NCBI RefSeq assembly: GCF_030145815.1 | Contig: NZ_JAIXHL010000020.1 | Coordinates: forward strand, 30,200 to 94,199 | Direction: 5' to 3' | Source: Sphingomonas sp. | Lineage (GTDB): Bacteria > Pseudomonadota > Alphaproteobacteria > Sphingomonadales > Sphingomonadaceae | DNA length: 64,000 nt | Shown here: positions 43,164-52,129 of the stretch, piece after piece | Layout of the letters: the number at the start of each line of letters is the position of its first letter | Position numbering within the stretch: the stretch's first letter is position 1 | The notes under the pieces: generated by a model | What the model was told of the DNA's origin: nothing | The model's database searches: none | What the model saw: only the letters and a program-made list of their open reading frames with translations | Made by a program: the position numbers and the translations under genes

Positions 43164-46100
43164 TGCAGCTGTCCGATCTCTCGGTCCGCCGCCCCGTCTT
43201 TGCGGCGGTGCTGGCGATCCTGCTGACGATCATCGGCGTGGTCGGGTTCCTGAGCCTGTCCGTCCGCGAATATCCCGACACCGATCCGCCGGTCGTGTCG
43301 GTCGAGACCGCCTATACCGGTGCCGCCGCCAGCGTGATCGAGGCGCGGATCACCCAGCCGATCGAGGAAGCGCTGTCGGGGATCGAGGGAATTCAGACGA
43401 TCACCTCGCGCTCGCGCGATGGCGTGTCGGACGTGTCGATCGAGTTCCGCCCCGGCCGTGACATCGATTCCGCCGCCAACGATGTGCGCGACCGCATCGG
43501 CAGCGTGGTCGAGGATCTGCCCGAGGAAGTGATCGCGCCCGAAGTGCGTAAGGTTGATGCCGACAGCTCCCCGATCCTGTTCCTGGTCATCTCGCGCCCG
43601 GGCTGGTCGCCGCTGCAATTGTCCGACTATGTCGACCGCACATTGGTCGACCGGTTCAGCACGATCGACGGCGTCGCGCGCGTATTCGTCGCAGGCGATG
43701 CGCGCCCGTCGATGCGCGTGTGGCTCGATGCGACGCGGCTTGCCGCCTATTCGCTGACCCCGGCCGATATCGAAACTGCACTGCGCAACCAGAATGTCGA
43801 GCTTCCCGCCGGGCGGCTCGAATCGCAGCAGCAGAACCGCACGTTACGCGTGGACCGTCCCTTTGCGACGGCGGGCGACTTTTCCAACCTGGTCGTCGGG
43901 CGCGGCGCGGACGGCTATCTTGTCCGGCTGGGCGATGTCGCGCGGGTCGAGCAGTCGGCCGAAAATCCCTATAACGCGTTCCGCATGAACGGCCAGCAGG
44001 CGGTCGGGCTGGGCATCGTTCGTCAATCGGGCGCCAACACGCTGGAGGTCGCGGAAACCGCCAAGGCAACCGCCGAAGCGCTGCAGGCCGATCTGCCCGA
44101 GGGGATGACGATCACCGTCGGATCGGACGATTCACTGTTCATCGGTCGGGCGATCGAGAAGGTGTGGCAGACGCTGGCCGAGGCGGCGATCCTGGTCGTC
44201 CTTGTCATCTTCCTGTTCCTGGGATCATGGCGCGCGACGCTGATCCCGGCGGTGACGGTGCCGATCTGTCTGCTCGGCGCCTTCGCGGTGCTGTGGCTGG
44301 CGGGCTTTTCGATCAACCTGCTGACCCTGCTCGCGCTGGTGCTGGCGATCGGCCTGGTCGTGGACGACGCGATCGTGGTGCTCGAAAATGTCTATCACCG
44401 GATCGAGGAGGGAGAGACCCCACTGGTCGCGGCGTTCAAGGGCACGCGCCAGGTCGGCTTTGCGGTGATCTCCACCACGCTGGTGGTGTGCGCGGTGTTC
44501 GTGCCGATCTGCTTCCTCGCGGGGCAGACCGGCCTGTTGTTCCGCGAGCTGGCGGTGGCGATGATCGGCGCGGTCGCCTTTTCCGGCTTCCTCGCGCTCA
44601 GCCTGACGCCGATGCTGTGCTCGAAAATGCTCAAGCAGGAACAGCGCGGGCGGTTCACCGGCTGGGTCGACAAGCAATTCCAGAAGCTGGAGAATTTCTA
44701 TTCGCGCCACCTGTCGCGCGCGATCGACAAGCCGCTGATCCCACTGATCGCGGTCCTGGCCTTTCTGTTTGCGGCGGGTGCCGCGTTTACGACGCTACAG
44801 TCGGAACTGGTCCCGGCCGAGGATCAGGGTGTCGCGCAGGTCCAGATCAGCGCCCCCGAAGGCACTGGCTTCGACCAGATGGACCGTTACATGCTCGATA
44901 CGCAGGGCAAGTTGCTGCCGCTGCTCGATCAGGGCGCGGTGCGCACCATCATCACGCGCACGCCGGGCGGGTTTGGCGCGAGCGACGACTTCAACAGCGG
45001 CGCGTTCATCATTTTCCTGAAAACTTGGGAAGAGCGCGACACCTCGACCGCCCAAGTCGCCCAGCAGATCAATCGCATCCTCGCCGACGAACCGGCGGTG
45101 CGCGGGAACGCGCAGGTGCGATCGGCGCTGGGGCGCGGGCGCGGGCAGCCGATCAACTTCGTGCTGGCCGGCAACACCTATGAAGGGCTGGTCGCCGCGC
45201 GCGACCGCATCCTCGCGGCGGCGGCGCAGAATCCCGGCATCATCAACCTCGATTCCGATTACAAGGAAACCAAGCCGCAAATGCGGATCGAGGTCGATAC
45301 CACGCGTGCCGGTGACCTGGGCGTATCGGTCAATGCGGTGAGCCAGGCGCTGCAGACCCTGCTCGGCTCGCGCCGCGTGTCGACCTATCTCGACCGCGGC
45401 GAGGAATATCGCGTGATCGTCCAGGCGGATGAGGCGGGTCGCTCGACCCTTGCCAACCTTGCCCAGATTCAGGTGCGTGCGCGCGACGGGTCGCTGGTCC
45501 CGCTGTCCAATCTCGTCACCACGCGCGAGGTTTCGGGGCCGCGCGATCTTGGCCGCTATAACAAGCTGCGCGCGATCACCCTGTCGGGCGGCGTCGCCCC
45601 GGGCTATTCGCTCGGCGAAGCGCTGACCTTCCTGCAGGAACAGGCGGCGCAATCGCCCGAAGTACTGGCGGTCGGCTATCGCGGCGAAAGCCAGGCCTTC
45701 GTCGAGACCGGCGGTTCGATCCTGCTGGTGTTCGGCCTCACCATCCTGATCATCTACCTGCTGCTCGCCGCGCAGTTTGAGAGCTTCGTCCACCCCGGCG
45801 TGATCATCATGACCGTGCCGCTGGCGGTGGCGGGCGGCATGTTGGGGCTGTTCTTCTTCGGCAAGACGCTGAACCTCTACAGTCAGATCGGTATCGTCAT
45901 GCTCGTCGGCCTGGCGGCGAAGAACGGCATCCTGATCGTCGAGTTCGCCAACCAGCTGCGCGACGAGGGCAAGAGCATTGCCGATGCGATCCGTATCGCC
46001 TCCGCCCGCCGTCTGCGCGCGATTCTGATGACGTCGATCGCGACGGCGGCGGGCGCGGTGCCGCTGATGATCGCCAGCGGGGCAGGGGCGGGCGCGCGCT

Positions 46101-46264
46101 CGGCCATCGGCGTGGTGATCGTGTTCGGCGTGATGCTGGCGACGCTGATCACCTTGTTCCTGATCCCGATCCTCTATAGCAGGCTTGCCAAGTGGACGGG
46201 TTCGCCCCAAGCGGTGAGCCGGGAGCTTGACGCGGCGATCGCTTCGCCGCAACCGGCCGAATAA
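43163..46264 (+). CDS. RND-family efflux pump permease
   Basis: The 1033-residue inner-membrane pump has 12 helices and two large periplasmic loops, as in AcrB/MexB-type transporters. It begins with LSVRRPVFAAVLAILLTIIG. Helix 4 carries the proton-relay pair in GLVVDDAIVVLENVYHRIEE, and a later segment has GLAAKNGILIVEFANQLRDE. RND pumps expel drugs, dyes, solvents or metals. The sequence resembles the multidrug (HAE-1) class more than the heavy-metal class. The gene is directly coupled to the adaptor. Confidence 0.95.
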   Translation: MQLSDLSVRRPVFAAVLAILLTIIGVVGFLSLSVREYPDTDPPVVSVETAYTGAAASVIEARITQPIEEALSGIEGIQTITSRSRDGVSDVSIEFRPGRDIDSAANDVRDRIGSVVEDLPEEVIAPEVRKVDADSSPILFLVISRPGWSPLQLSDYVDRTLVDRFSTIDGVARVFVAGDARPSMRVWLDATRLAAYSLTPADIETALRNQNVELPAGRLESQQQNRTLRVDRPFATAGDFSNLVVGRGADGYLVRLGDVARVEQSAENPYNAFRMNGQQAVGLGIVRQSGANTLEVAETAKATAEALQADLPEGMTITVGSDDSLFIGRAIEKVWQTLAEAAILVVLVIFLFLGSWRATLIPAVTVPICLLGAFAVLWLAGFSINLLTLLALVLAIGLVVDDAIVVLENVYHRIEEGETPLVAAFKGTRQVGFAVISTTLVVCAVFVPICFLAGQTGLLFRELAVAMIGAVAFSGFLALSLTPMLCSKMLKQEQRGRFTGWVDKQFQKLENFYSRHLSRAIDKPLIPLIAVLAFLFAAGAAFTTLQSELVPAEDQGVAQVQISAPEGTGFDQMDRYMLDTQGKLLPLLDQGAVRTIITRTPGGFGASDDFNSGAFIIFLKTWEERDTSTAQVAQQINRILADEPAVRGNAQVRSALGRGRGQPINFVLAGNTYEGLVAARDRILAAAAQNPGIINLDSDYKETKPQMRIEVDTTRAGDLGVSVNAVSQALQTLLGSRRVSTYLDRGEEYRVIVQADEAGRSTLANLAQIQVRARDGSLVPLSNLVTTREVSGPRDLGRYNKLRAITLSGGVAPGYSLGEALTFLQEQAAQSPEVLAVGYRGESQAFVETGGSILLVFGLTILIIYLLLAAQFESFVHPGVIIMTVPLAVAGGMLGLFFFGKTLNLYSQIGIVMLVGLAAKNGILIVEFANQLRDEGKSIADAIRIASARRLRAILMTSIATAAGAVPLMIASGAGAGARSAIGVVIVFGVMLATLITLFLIPILYSRLAKWTGSPQAVSRELDAAIASPQPAE

Positions 46265-46292
46265 GCCGGGTCACAGGACTGGGGAGCGGGGA

Positions 46293-46844
46293 ATGGAGAT
46301 TGCGTCCAAGGGACAGTTGCGGCTGGCGTTTCTGCGCTGGGCCATCGTCACCGTTCCGTTCATCCTGCTGCTCGGCTTTGCGTCGGCGCGCATTGCCCCG
46401 ACCGGCGCGGAAAATCTCTGGTATCAGATGCTGGAAAAGCCGGCACAGACCCCGCCGGACTGGGCGTTTCCGGTGGCCTGGGCAGTCATCTATGTGCTGA
46501 TGGGCCTCGCGCTGGCGATGATCATCAACGCGCGCGGATCGACGTTGCGCGGCCCGGCACTGGTGTTGTTCGCGGTGCAGATGGGCGCGAACCTCGCCTG
46601 GTCGCCTTTGTTCTTCGGCATGCACCAGCCGTTCTGGGCGTTCGTGCTGATTGGCGTGATCTTGGTGCTGGCACTGGCGACGACCGTGATGTTCGGACGC
46701 ATCCGCACCGGTGCGGCGATCCTGATGCTGCCCTATCTGGGCTGGCTGTGCTTTGCCGGGTGGCTGTGTTTTCAGATCGACCAGCTCAATCCCAATGCCG
46801 AAACCCTTGTCCCGGCGCAGTCGGCGCCCCAGATGAGCATCTGA
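46293..46844 (+). CDS. TspO/MBR family protein
   Basis: The 183-residue protein has five transmembrane helices in the TspO layout. The family motif is near the start as YQMLEKPAQTPPDWAFPVAW (KP.W.PP-type), followed by ANLAWSPLFFGMHQPFWAFV and a C-terminal LPYLGWLCFAGWLCFQI. TspO proteins bind porphyrins and sterol-like ligands in the membrane and affect tetrapyrrole handling. The ATG at 46293 has GGGGAGCGGGGA upstream. It lies 28 bases after the pump gene and may be in the same transcript. Confidence 0.9.
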   Translation: MEIASKGQLRLAFLRWAIVTVPFILLLGFASARIAPTGAENLWYQMLEKPAQTPPDWAFPVAWAVIYVLMGLALAMIINARGSTLRGPALVLFAVQMGANLAWSPLFFGMHQPFWAFVLIGVILVLALATTVMFGRIRTGAAILMLPYLGWLCFAGWLCFQIDQLNPNAETLVPAQSAPQMSI

Positions 46845-46893
46845 ATTTGGTTCAGCTGCGCTGAACGGGCCGGTACCGCCCAGGAGATAAACA

Positions 46894-47193
46894 ATGCAGA
46901 GCGACAACCGCATTTTCGACGATTTCGTCAAGTTCGTGAACGGCGCGGCCGGCACGATGGCCGGCATGGCGCGTGAGGGCGAAAGCGCCGCGCGTGAACG
47001 GTTCAAGAGCTTTGTCGGCGGCATGGATTTCGTTGCGCGCGACGAGTTCGAGGCGGTGAAGGCGATGGCGGTTGCTGCGCGCGATGAGAATGACGCGCTG
47101 CGCGCACGGATCGAGGCGCTTGAGGCGAAGCTCGGCGCTGCGCCTGCAGCCGCGAAGCCCGCCAAGCCGAAAAAGGCCGCGCCGGGCGCGTAA
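46894..47193 (+). CDS. ubiK: UbiK-family (BMFP) accessory protein
   Basis: The 99-residue protein has an N-terminal amphipathic helix (FDDFVKFVNGAAGTMAGMA) and a coiled-coil with FVARDEFEAVKAMAVAARDENDALRARIEALEAK, the BMFP signature. A Lys/Ala/Pro tail follows. UbiK helps the soluble ubiquinone-biosynthesis complex and interacts with lipids. An AGGAG ribosome site precedes the ATG. The symbol rests on family resemblance only. Confidence 0.8.
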   Translation: MQSDNRIFDDFVKFVNGAAGTMAGMAREGESAARERFKSFVGGMDFVARDEFEAVKAMAVAARDENDALRARIEALEAKLGAAPAAAKPAKPKKAAPGA

Positions 47194-47304
47194 CGCGCGC
47201 TTTTCCACATCTATTTCCGCCGCGTTTACGCTATGCTGCTTGTGCGGCGCGGAGTAGATTGGCACCAACTGCGCCAGGCAAGGGCCGGGCGGAGGACGAC
47301 CGGA

Positions 47305-47811
47305 ATGCTCGATGAGAGCGAATATGAGCGCGACGATGACGCCGCGCCGATCGACATGCTGGAAAGCTACTTTGCGGCGCATGGCTGGAGCCATACGCGC
47401 GAGGAAGACGAGGTCGTTGCCAAGGTAAAGGGCAGCTGGACCGAATATGAGCTGCGCGCCATCTGGCGTGAGGATGACGGCGTGCTGCAGTTCCTGGCGT
47501 TCCCGGATGTCCGCATCCCGGACGAACGCCGCGGCGCGATCTACGAAACCATCGGCCTGGTAAACGAACAGCTCTGGGTCGGCCATTTCGAACTCTGGTC
47601 GTCCAGCGGCATCCTGCTCTACCGCCACGCCGCGATGATCCCCGGTGACGATGGTGCAGCGATCACGCTCCAGCACACCGAATTGCTGGTCGAAAGCGCG
47701 ATCGACGAGTGCGAACGCTTCTACCCGGTGTTCCAGTTCGTCCTGTGGGGCGGCAAAACGCCGAAGGAAGCGATTGCGGCGGCACTGATTGAGACGCAGG
47801 GCGAGGCGTAA
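47305..47811 (+). CDS. YbjN-domain protein
   Basis: The 168-residue product starts MLDESEYERDDDAAPIDMLE. The body (about 15-150) fits the YbjN sensory-transduction-type domain: FAAHGWSHTREEDEVVAKVK, WTEYELRAIWREDDGVLQFL, EQLWVGHFELWSSSGILLYR and an FYPVFQFVLWGGK ending. Such proteins are chaperone-like and of unclear role. The start at 47305 follows CGGAGGACG at the right distance. The AT-richer patch with two unknown genes begins after it. Confidence 0.8.
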   Translation: MLDESEYERDDDAAPIDMLESYFAAHGWSHTREEDEVVAKVKGSWTEYELRAIWREDDGVLQFLAFPDVRIPDERRGAIYETIGLVNEQLWVGHFELWSSSGILLYRHAAMIPGDDGAAITLQHTELLVESAIDECERFYPVFQFVLWGGKTPKEAIAAALIETQGEA

Positions 47812-48041
47812 GCAGCCCTATCAATGGTCCCGTCGCCCGGGCTCGCCCGGGGGGGGGCATCGTTGGCTGGCCGAGGCAGCCCGACTCCTTCAAGCTAAGC
47901 AGCCAGCTTTGATCATTGGCGTCATGCGCATCGCTGCTAACCGATCTGCGCTGGGGCACTGAGGCATCGAGGTCGTGAACCCATAAGCGACCGCTCTCAG
48001 CGCGATGGCTGGACGGCTTAAATTGGGTGGCTAGCTGCCGT

Positions 48042-48392
48042 TTAGGTGGCGTTGTACGGATAGATGGATAATTGCATCAGCGACGCTGCTTCATCGGCTG
48101 GAAGGTTCTCGCGCTCCGCCGATTCCTTCACTAGCTCGATCACCGGACTCAAAGCTTGGGCCATCCCCTCGCGCTGACCCATATATTCGGTCAAAGATGC
48201 CGAGGCCATAAGGGCTTCGATCATCTTGTTGGTGTAGGGCGTACAAAGAAAATCCATTCTAGGTCCGTCTGAGAACTTCGAGTGGAGGAGGATCGATAAG
48301 ATCGGCATGGCAGCCTGGCGCTCGACACGAATTACGACTGCGTCTTGGTCTACCGAGACCGCAAGACCGGGCGGCGTTTCAATGGTGTCCAT
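48042..48392 (-). CDS. unknown protein in repeat-framed module 2
   Basis: The ATG at 48392 starts a 116-residue product beginning MDTIETPPGLAVSVDQDAVV. It has an N-terminal beta-rich part and a helical C-terminus (LTEYMGQREGMAQALSPVIE). A possible TTG start at 48437 lies inside the repeat and is less likely. There is no signal peptide and no recognised family. The gene is less GC-rich than the neighbouring chromosome. A 22-base repeat lies upstream and a second repeat type overlaps its downstream edge. Confidence 0.5.
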   Translation of the reverse strand: MDTIETPPGLAVSVDQDAVVIRVERQAAMPILSILLHSKFSDGPRMDFLCTPYTNKMIEALMASASLTEYMGQREGMAQALSPVIELVKESAERENLPADEAASLMQLSIYPYNAT

Positions 48393-48431
48393 GGCCCAAT
48401 CTAGCCGATTTAGCGGGCGATAAGCGAACGA

Positions 48432-48453
48432 CCGCAACGGGGTCGTTTGCGGC
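48432..48453. repeat. 22-bp repeat copy, upstream of module 2 gene
   Basis: The sequence at 48432-48453 (CCGCAACGGGGTCGTTTGCGGC form) matches 49059-49080 at 20 of 22 positions in the same orientation. The left half can pair with the preceding ACGACC to make a short hairpin. Each copy lies about 30-45 bases upstream of a small minus-strand gene. Confidence 0.7.
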
Positions 48454-48506
48454 AGGACCGCTTTTGGGATGCCGTCACAAGCGCCGGAACCGCTGAAACT
48501 GGGTGG

Positions 48507-49028
48507 TCAGTAGCCATCGAACTCATCAAGCCCCCGGCACCAAGTTCGATCCTTGATTCTATCCACGATCGTCTGCGGCAGCGGGCCAACGTCGTCGACC
48601 GACTCGACGTAGAATTGCTGTTTGGCAAAGCCGAGATGGCCATAGGATCCCGGCGTTTGCGTTCGCCACCCGGTCAGCCGCGCCGTAGCCCCGCGGACGC
48701 AGTACTCCTTCCTAGAGGCCTCGATTTGTTGGTCAAGGCGCGGAAATCCTCGTAATATAGATAGCTCGACAGGCCGCGTTTCCTTGCCTGTAACTACCGA
48801 TGCCCCCTGGCGATGGGTAAAGATGGTGCCCGTTATTGTTTCACGCTCGCCCAGTATCTCACATTTGAGGACGTCTGCTGGAATGGAGGCGGGGCGCGAG
48901 AGATTAGGCAGCCCAAGATCGCAGACGGTAGCCAGAGCCTTGGGGCGATCAGCAATGTAAATCGTGACCGCAGCGAAGGCTAAAAGGCCCGCGCCGATCA
49001 AAAGGGCTGTCTTTCGATGCCGTGTCAT
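48507..49028 (-). CDS. membrane-anchored unknown protein in repeat-framed module 1
   Basis: The ATG at 49028 gives a 173-residue product with an N-terminal anchor (MTRHRKTALLIGAGLLAFAA). The periplasmic part has four Cys residues (AVCDLG-type, LKCEIL, EYCVRG, TWCRGL), consistent with two disulfides. No family is recognised. It lies between the two copies of the 22-base repeat, and the CTGAAACTGGGTGG-type repeat overlaps its stop region. Lower GC than its flanks suggests acquisition. Confidence 0.55.
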   Translation of the reverse strand: MTRHRKTALLIGAGLLAFAAVTIYIADRPKALATVCDLGLPNLSRPASIPADVLKCEILGERETITGTIFTHRQGASVVTGKETRPVELSILRGFPRLDQQIEASRKEYCVRGATARLTGWRTQTPGSYGHLGFAKQQFYVESVDDVGPLPQTIVDRIKDRTWCRGLDEFDGY

Positions 49029-49058
49029 CAAGCAATCGATGCATCAGCGCTGCAATGT

Positions 49059-49080
49059 CCGCAATGGGGTCGTTTGCAGC
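49059..49080. repeat. 22-bp repeat copy, upstream of module 1 gene
   Basis: This is the second copy of the repeat at 48432-48453 (20 of 22 identical, same orientation), lying 31 bases before the ATG of the membrane-anchored gene. Confidence 0.7.
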
Positions 49081-49151
49081 CCGTCTGCTTTACGAGTTTG
49101 CAGGCTCGTAGATGATACGGCGCGCGCCCTATCCGACGCGCCCCGCACCCC

Positions 49152-49802
49152 TCACCCCGCCGGCCCGATCGACTTCACCACCTTGCCCGTATCGTCGAGG
49201 AAGTCGATCGCCGCGCCGCCATCGGGTGCGACTTTGAGCATCAGGCGGGGCTTGCCGCTCGCGTCCTGCAGCATCACCACTGATGCCTTGTCGCGCGACT
49301 TACCGACGAACAGGCGGCCCGCACCCTTCGACGCGTCGGGTCGGATGGCGGCCTTGCCATCGGCCTTGGTGAACATGCTTTCGGCACCGCGGTCAGAGAT
49401 GATCAGCGCGGCGCTGTCGCGGCTGCCATTGTCGGTCTGGACGATCTGCACAGTCTGGTCATTCTCATAGCGGTCGAAGGTCAGGCTCGCGCCGGCATTG
49501 ACCTTGTCGCCATCCTTCTTGCCGGCCCAGATCAGCCCGCCATTTTCGGTCCCTTCGTCGTTCATGAACAACATGCCCGCAGCAAAGGCGCGGTCGGGGC
49601 GGGCGATCTCTTCGCCCTTGTAGAAGGCACCGGGGAAGCGGCCCTTGCTCGCGATCACCAGACGCAGCGTGCCGTCGGGCTCGCGGACGTTGATCCGCTC
49701 GACGTCGATCGTGCCGAACTTCTGCGGCTTGGCCGCCGCTACCAGCGCCACCGCTGCGATCGTCACCGCTGCGCCCGTCACCAAACCCTGCCAATATGCC
49801 AT
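49152..49802 (-). CDS. membrane-anchored protein of unknown function
   Basis: The 216-residue product starts MAYWQGLVTGAAVTIAAVAL, an N-terminal anchor or signal. The body is beta-rich with repeating short strand-turn units (DGTLRLVIASKGRFPG, ENGGLIWAGKKDGDK, SRDSAALIISDRGAESM, SGKPRLMLKVAPDGGAAIDF) that look like a small propeller or beta-solenoid. No family is recognised. The start was chosen for the hydrophobic helix; 15 upstream residues are not convincing. Confidence 0.6.
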   Translation of the reverse strand: MAYWQGLVTGAAVTIAAVALVAAAKPQKFGTIDVERINVREPDGTLRLVIASKGRFPGAFYKGEEIARPDRAFAAGMLFMNDEGTENGGLIWAGKKDGDKVNAGASLTFDRYENDQTVQIVQTDNGSRDSAALIISDRGAESMFTKADGKAAIRPDASKGAGRLFVGKSRDKASVVMLQDASGKPRLMLKVAPDGGAAIDFLDDTGKVVKSIGPAG

Positions 49803-50080
49803 GATCACCCCTGAATATTGCGAAGGTGAAACGTATCGTCTGCGCAACCTTGGTCAACAACTATTCTAAGTGATTGGTATTAAACCAGTTATTCTCAGAT
49901 AGGAGAAATCGCTTTCCTACAAGCAGCACCTCGGCATATCGCAAAACGGACGGCGCACGGGCCGGCCCGATGGCCACCGCGCCAGCCCGCATCCCGATCC
50001 CCGCCGGGATGCGCGATAGTGTAAAGCCAGTGTAAACTTCCGCCCGGCGCCGTCCCGGCGGCCAATGTCCGGAGGCCCCA

Positions 50081-50884
50081 TTGTCCACCCCCAAGACCCT
50101 GTGGCTGATCGGATGCGGGAATATGGCCGGGGCGATGTTGCGGCGTTGGATCGCAGCGGGAACGGTGCGGGGGGAGGATGTGTTCGTCCTCAACCGCAGC
50201 GACCGGGACCTGCCCGATGGCGTGCGGCAGGGGCGGGTGTTGCCCAACGGTGCGTTGCCCGAGGCGGTAATGCTGGGGATCAAGCCGCAGCAGCTCGACG
50301 GGATCGCGGAGCAGATTGCGGGCCAGGTCGCGGGTGTCGGCATGCTGGTGTCGATCCTCGCCGGGGTCGAGGAAGCGGCGCTGGCGACGCGGTTCGATGC
50401 GGGGGCGATCATCCGCGCGATGCCCAACCTGCCGGTCGAGATCGGCAAGGGCGTGGTCGCGCTGCACAGCGACAGCGCCAATGCCGCCGCCCGCGCCAGT
50501 GCGGAGGCGCTGATGGCGCCGCTGGGCCTGACCGAATGGGTCGATGTGGCGCAGTTCGATGCGGTGACCGCGTTGGCAGGCAGCGGTCCGGCGTTCGTCT
50601 ATCGCTTCATCGACGCGCTGGCTGAGGCTGGCGCGGCGGTCGGTATTCCGGCGGATCAGGCGCTGCGCCTGGCGCTGGCAACGGTCGAGGGCGGGGCGCT
50701 GCTCGCCGCGCAGGCCAGCGACAGCCCTGCGGCGCTTGCCGACAAGGTCGCGAGCCCCGGCGGTTCGACGCGCAAGGGTCTGGACGTGCTCGACGCCGAT
50801 GCCGCTTTGGTCCGGCTGCTCACCGCAACGCTCGAAGCATCCGAACGCCGCAACGCCGAAATGGCCGCCGCCGCGCGCGGGTAA
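50081..50884 (+). CDS. proC: pyrroline-5-carboxylate reductase
   Basis: ProC makes proline from pyrroline-5-carboxylate with NAD(P)H. The 267-residue product has the N-terminal Rossmann loop IGCGNMAGAMLRRW (about 10-23), MPNLPVEIGKGVVAL in the middle, and the C-terminal catalytic block LAGSGPAFVYRFIDALAEAG and ASPGGSTRKGLDVLDA. The start is TTG, supported by GGAGG five bases upstream at 50071-50075; no ATG is suitably placed. Confidence 0.93.
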   Translation: MSTPKTLWLIGCGNMAGAMLRRWIAAGTVRGEDVFVLNRSDRDLPDGVRQGRVLPNGALPEAVMLGIKPQQLDGIAEQIAGQVAGVGMLVSILAGVEEAALATRFDAGAIIRAMPNLPVEIGKGVVALHSDSANAAARASAEALMAPLGLTEWVDVAQFDAVTALAGSGPAFVYRFIDALAEAGAAVGIPADQALRLALATVEGGALLAAQASDSPAALADKVASPGGSTRKGLDVLDADAALVRLLTATLEASERRNAEMAAAARG

Positions 50885-50945
50885 GGGGGAACGTCCAACC
50901 CCCTGAAAACGTTGTCGCGCCAATATCCAACCCATGGAGGCGATG

Positions 50946-51575
50946 ATGGCGACCAAGACGCAAAGCAGAGCGACCCAGGCGGACAATCAGGCCCGCGACA
51001 GCCAGGGTCGGTTCAAGGAAGAAGGCGGCTGGGGCGGCAGCTTCGGCGCGATTGCCGGTGCGACAGCGGCCGGTGCAGCGCTCGGCATCTTGGCGATGCT
51101 CGGCCGCAAGGCGGCGGTGCAGTCGCCGACGCTATTGGCGGGCGACTGGATGGACGGGCTGATTGCAGAGCATCAGGCAGTGCTCAAACTGCTCGACGCG
51201 ATCGAGGCGACCGACGACACCGCGACCGCGCGCCGCACGCTGATGCTGACCCAGCTCAAGCACGCGCTGGCCAAGCATGCGATCGAGGAAGAAAATGTGA
51301 TCTACCCCGCACTGCGCGAAGCCGGGAAAGTTGCAGAGGCCGACGAGCTCAACAGCGAGCACGGCTATGTGAAACAGCACCTCTACGAACTCGACAACAT
51401 GCCCGCCGCCAGCCCGCAATTCCTCGCCACGATCCGCAAGCTCCGCAGCGAGCTGGAGGAGCATATGAAGGACGAGGAAGAGCGCCTGTTCCCGCAGCTG
51501 CGCGCCAGCCTGTCGGATGAGAAGAACGCCGTGCTGACCAAGGCGATGAACCGCGAAGGCTTCAAGGTCGCCTGA
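50946..51575 (+). CDS. hemerythrin-domain protein with N-terminal hydrophobic segment
   Basis: The start at 50946 is chosen because GGAGG (50936-50940) lies five bases before it; the ATG at 50934 overlaps that site. Residues about 30-55 are Gly/Ala-rich and hydrophobic (GAIAGATAAGAALGILAML). From about 70 the helices carry the hemerythrin iron ligands: IAEHQAVLKLLDAIE, HALAKHAIEEENVIYP, EHGYVKQHLYEL and EEHMKDEEERLFP. Hemerythrin-like proteins bind O2 or NO, or repair iron centres. It follows proC by 61 bases. Confidence 0.88.
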   Translation: MATKTQSRATQADNQARDSQGRFKEEGGWGGSFGAIAGATAAGAALGILAMLGRKAAVQSPTLLAGDWMDGLIAEHQAVLKLLDAIEATDDTATARRTLMLTQLKHALAKHAIEEENVIYPALREAGKVAEADELNSEHGYVKQHLYELDNMPAASPQFLATIRKLRSELEEHMKDEEERLFPQLRASLSDEKNAVLTKAMNREGFKVA

Positions 51576-51577
51576 TC

Positions 51578-52060
51578 TTATCGCCCCAGGTCTGATACCC
51601 GCTTGCGTTCGTCGGCGGGGATTAGTCCTTCGAGCACGGCCCAGAACCCCCCGACCGCCGCCTGTCCCGCCGAGGAATAGGCGGCGGTCATCTTTTCGCG
51701 CAGCGCGTCGAACAGCTCCGCCTCCAGCTGCGTGCCCGCCGGGGTCAGCCGCAACAGGCGCTGCCGCCGATCCTCGCGCCCCGGCCGTGTCTCGATCAGC
51801 GCGCGCTCGGTAAGGTCGGTCAGCACCCGGCCCAGCGATTGCTTGGTGATCGCGAGAAGTGTGATCAGCTCACCCACACTAATGTCCGGTTGCCGCGCAA
51901 CGAAGTAGAGCGCGCGATGGTGCGCGCGGCCAAGGCCCTGCGCTGCCAGCCCCTCATCGATCGAGCGGGTGAGGTTGCTGTAGCCGAAGTACAGCAGTTC
52001 GACGCCCCGCCGGATTTCGGCCTCGCGAAGAAATAGTGGGGACGCAGTTGGGACAGCCAT
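51578..52060 (-). CDS. MarR-family transcriptional regulator
   Basis: The 160-residue protein has the MarR winged helix (QPDISVGELITLLAITKQSLGRVLTDLTERALIETRPGREDRRQRLLRLT; wing residues DRRQR). The N-terminal YFGYSNLTRSIDEGLAAQGL and GRAHHRALYFVA match a common alphaproteobacterial subgroup. A start six codons earlier (52078) is possible. It is divergent from ilvE, with a short shared promoter region, so it may regulate branched-chain amino-acid transamination. Its stop is two bases from the end of the hemerythrin gene. Confidence 0.88.
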   Translation of the reverse strand: MAVPTASPLFLREAEIRRGVELLYFGYSNLTRSIDEGLAAQGLGRAHHRALYFVARQPDISVGELITLLAITKQSLGRVLTDLTERALIETRPGREDRRQRLLRLTPAGTQLEAELFDALREKMTAAYSSAGQAAVGGFWAVLEGLIPADERKRVSDLGR

Positions 52061-52129
52061 GTTGACCTGTTTTGCCATCGGGCTTAGGCCTGCGCAACGC
52101 CCAATTCCGGGGCCATGCGGGAGAGTGAA

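Noticed and set aside
48005..49080. Chromosomal integron cassettes with attC sites
   Set aside because: The framing repeats lack clear attC core sites (RYYYAAC/GTTRRRY pairs) and no integrase is present in the window.
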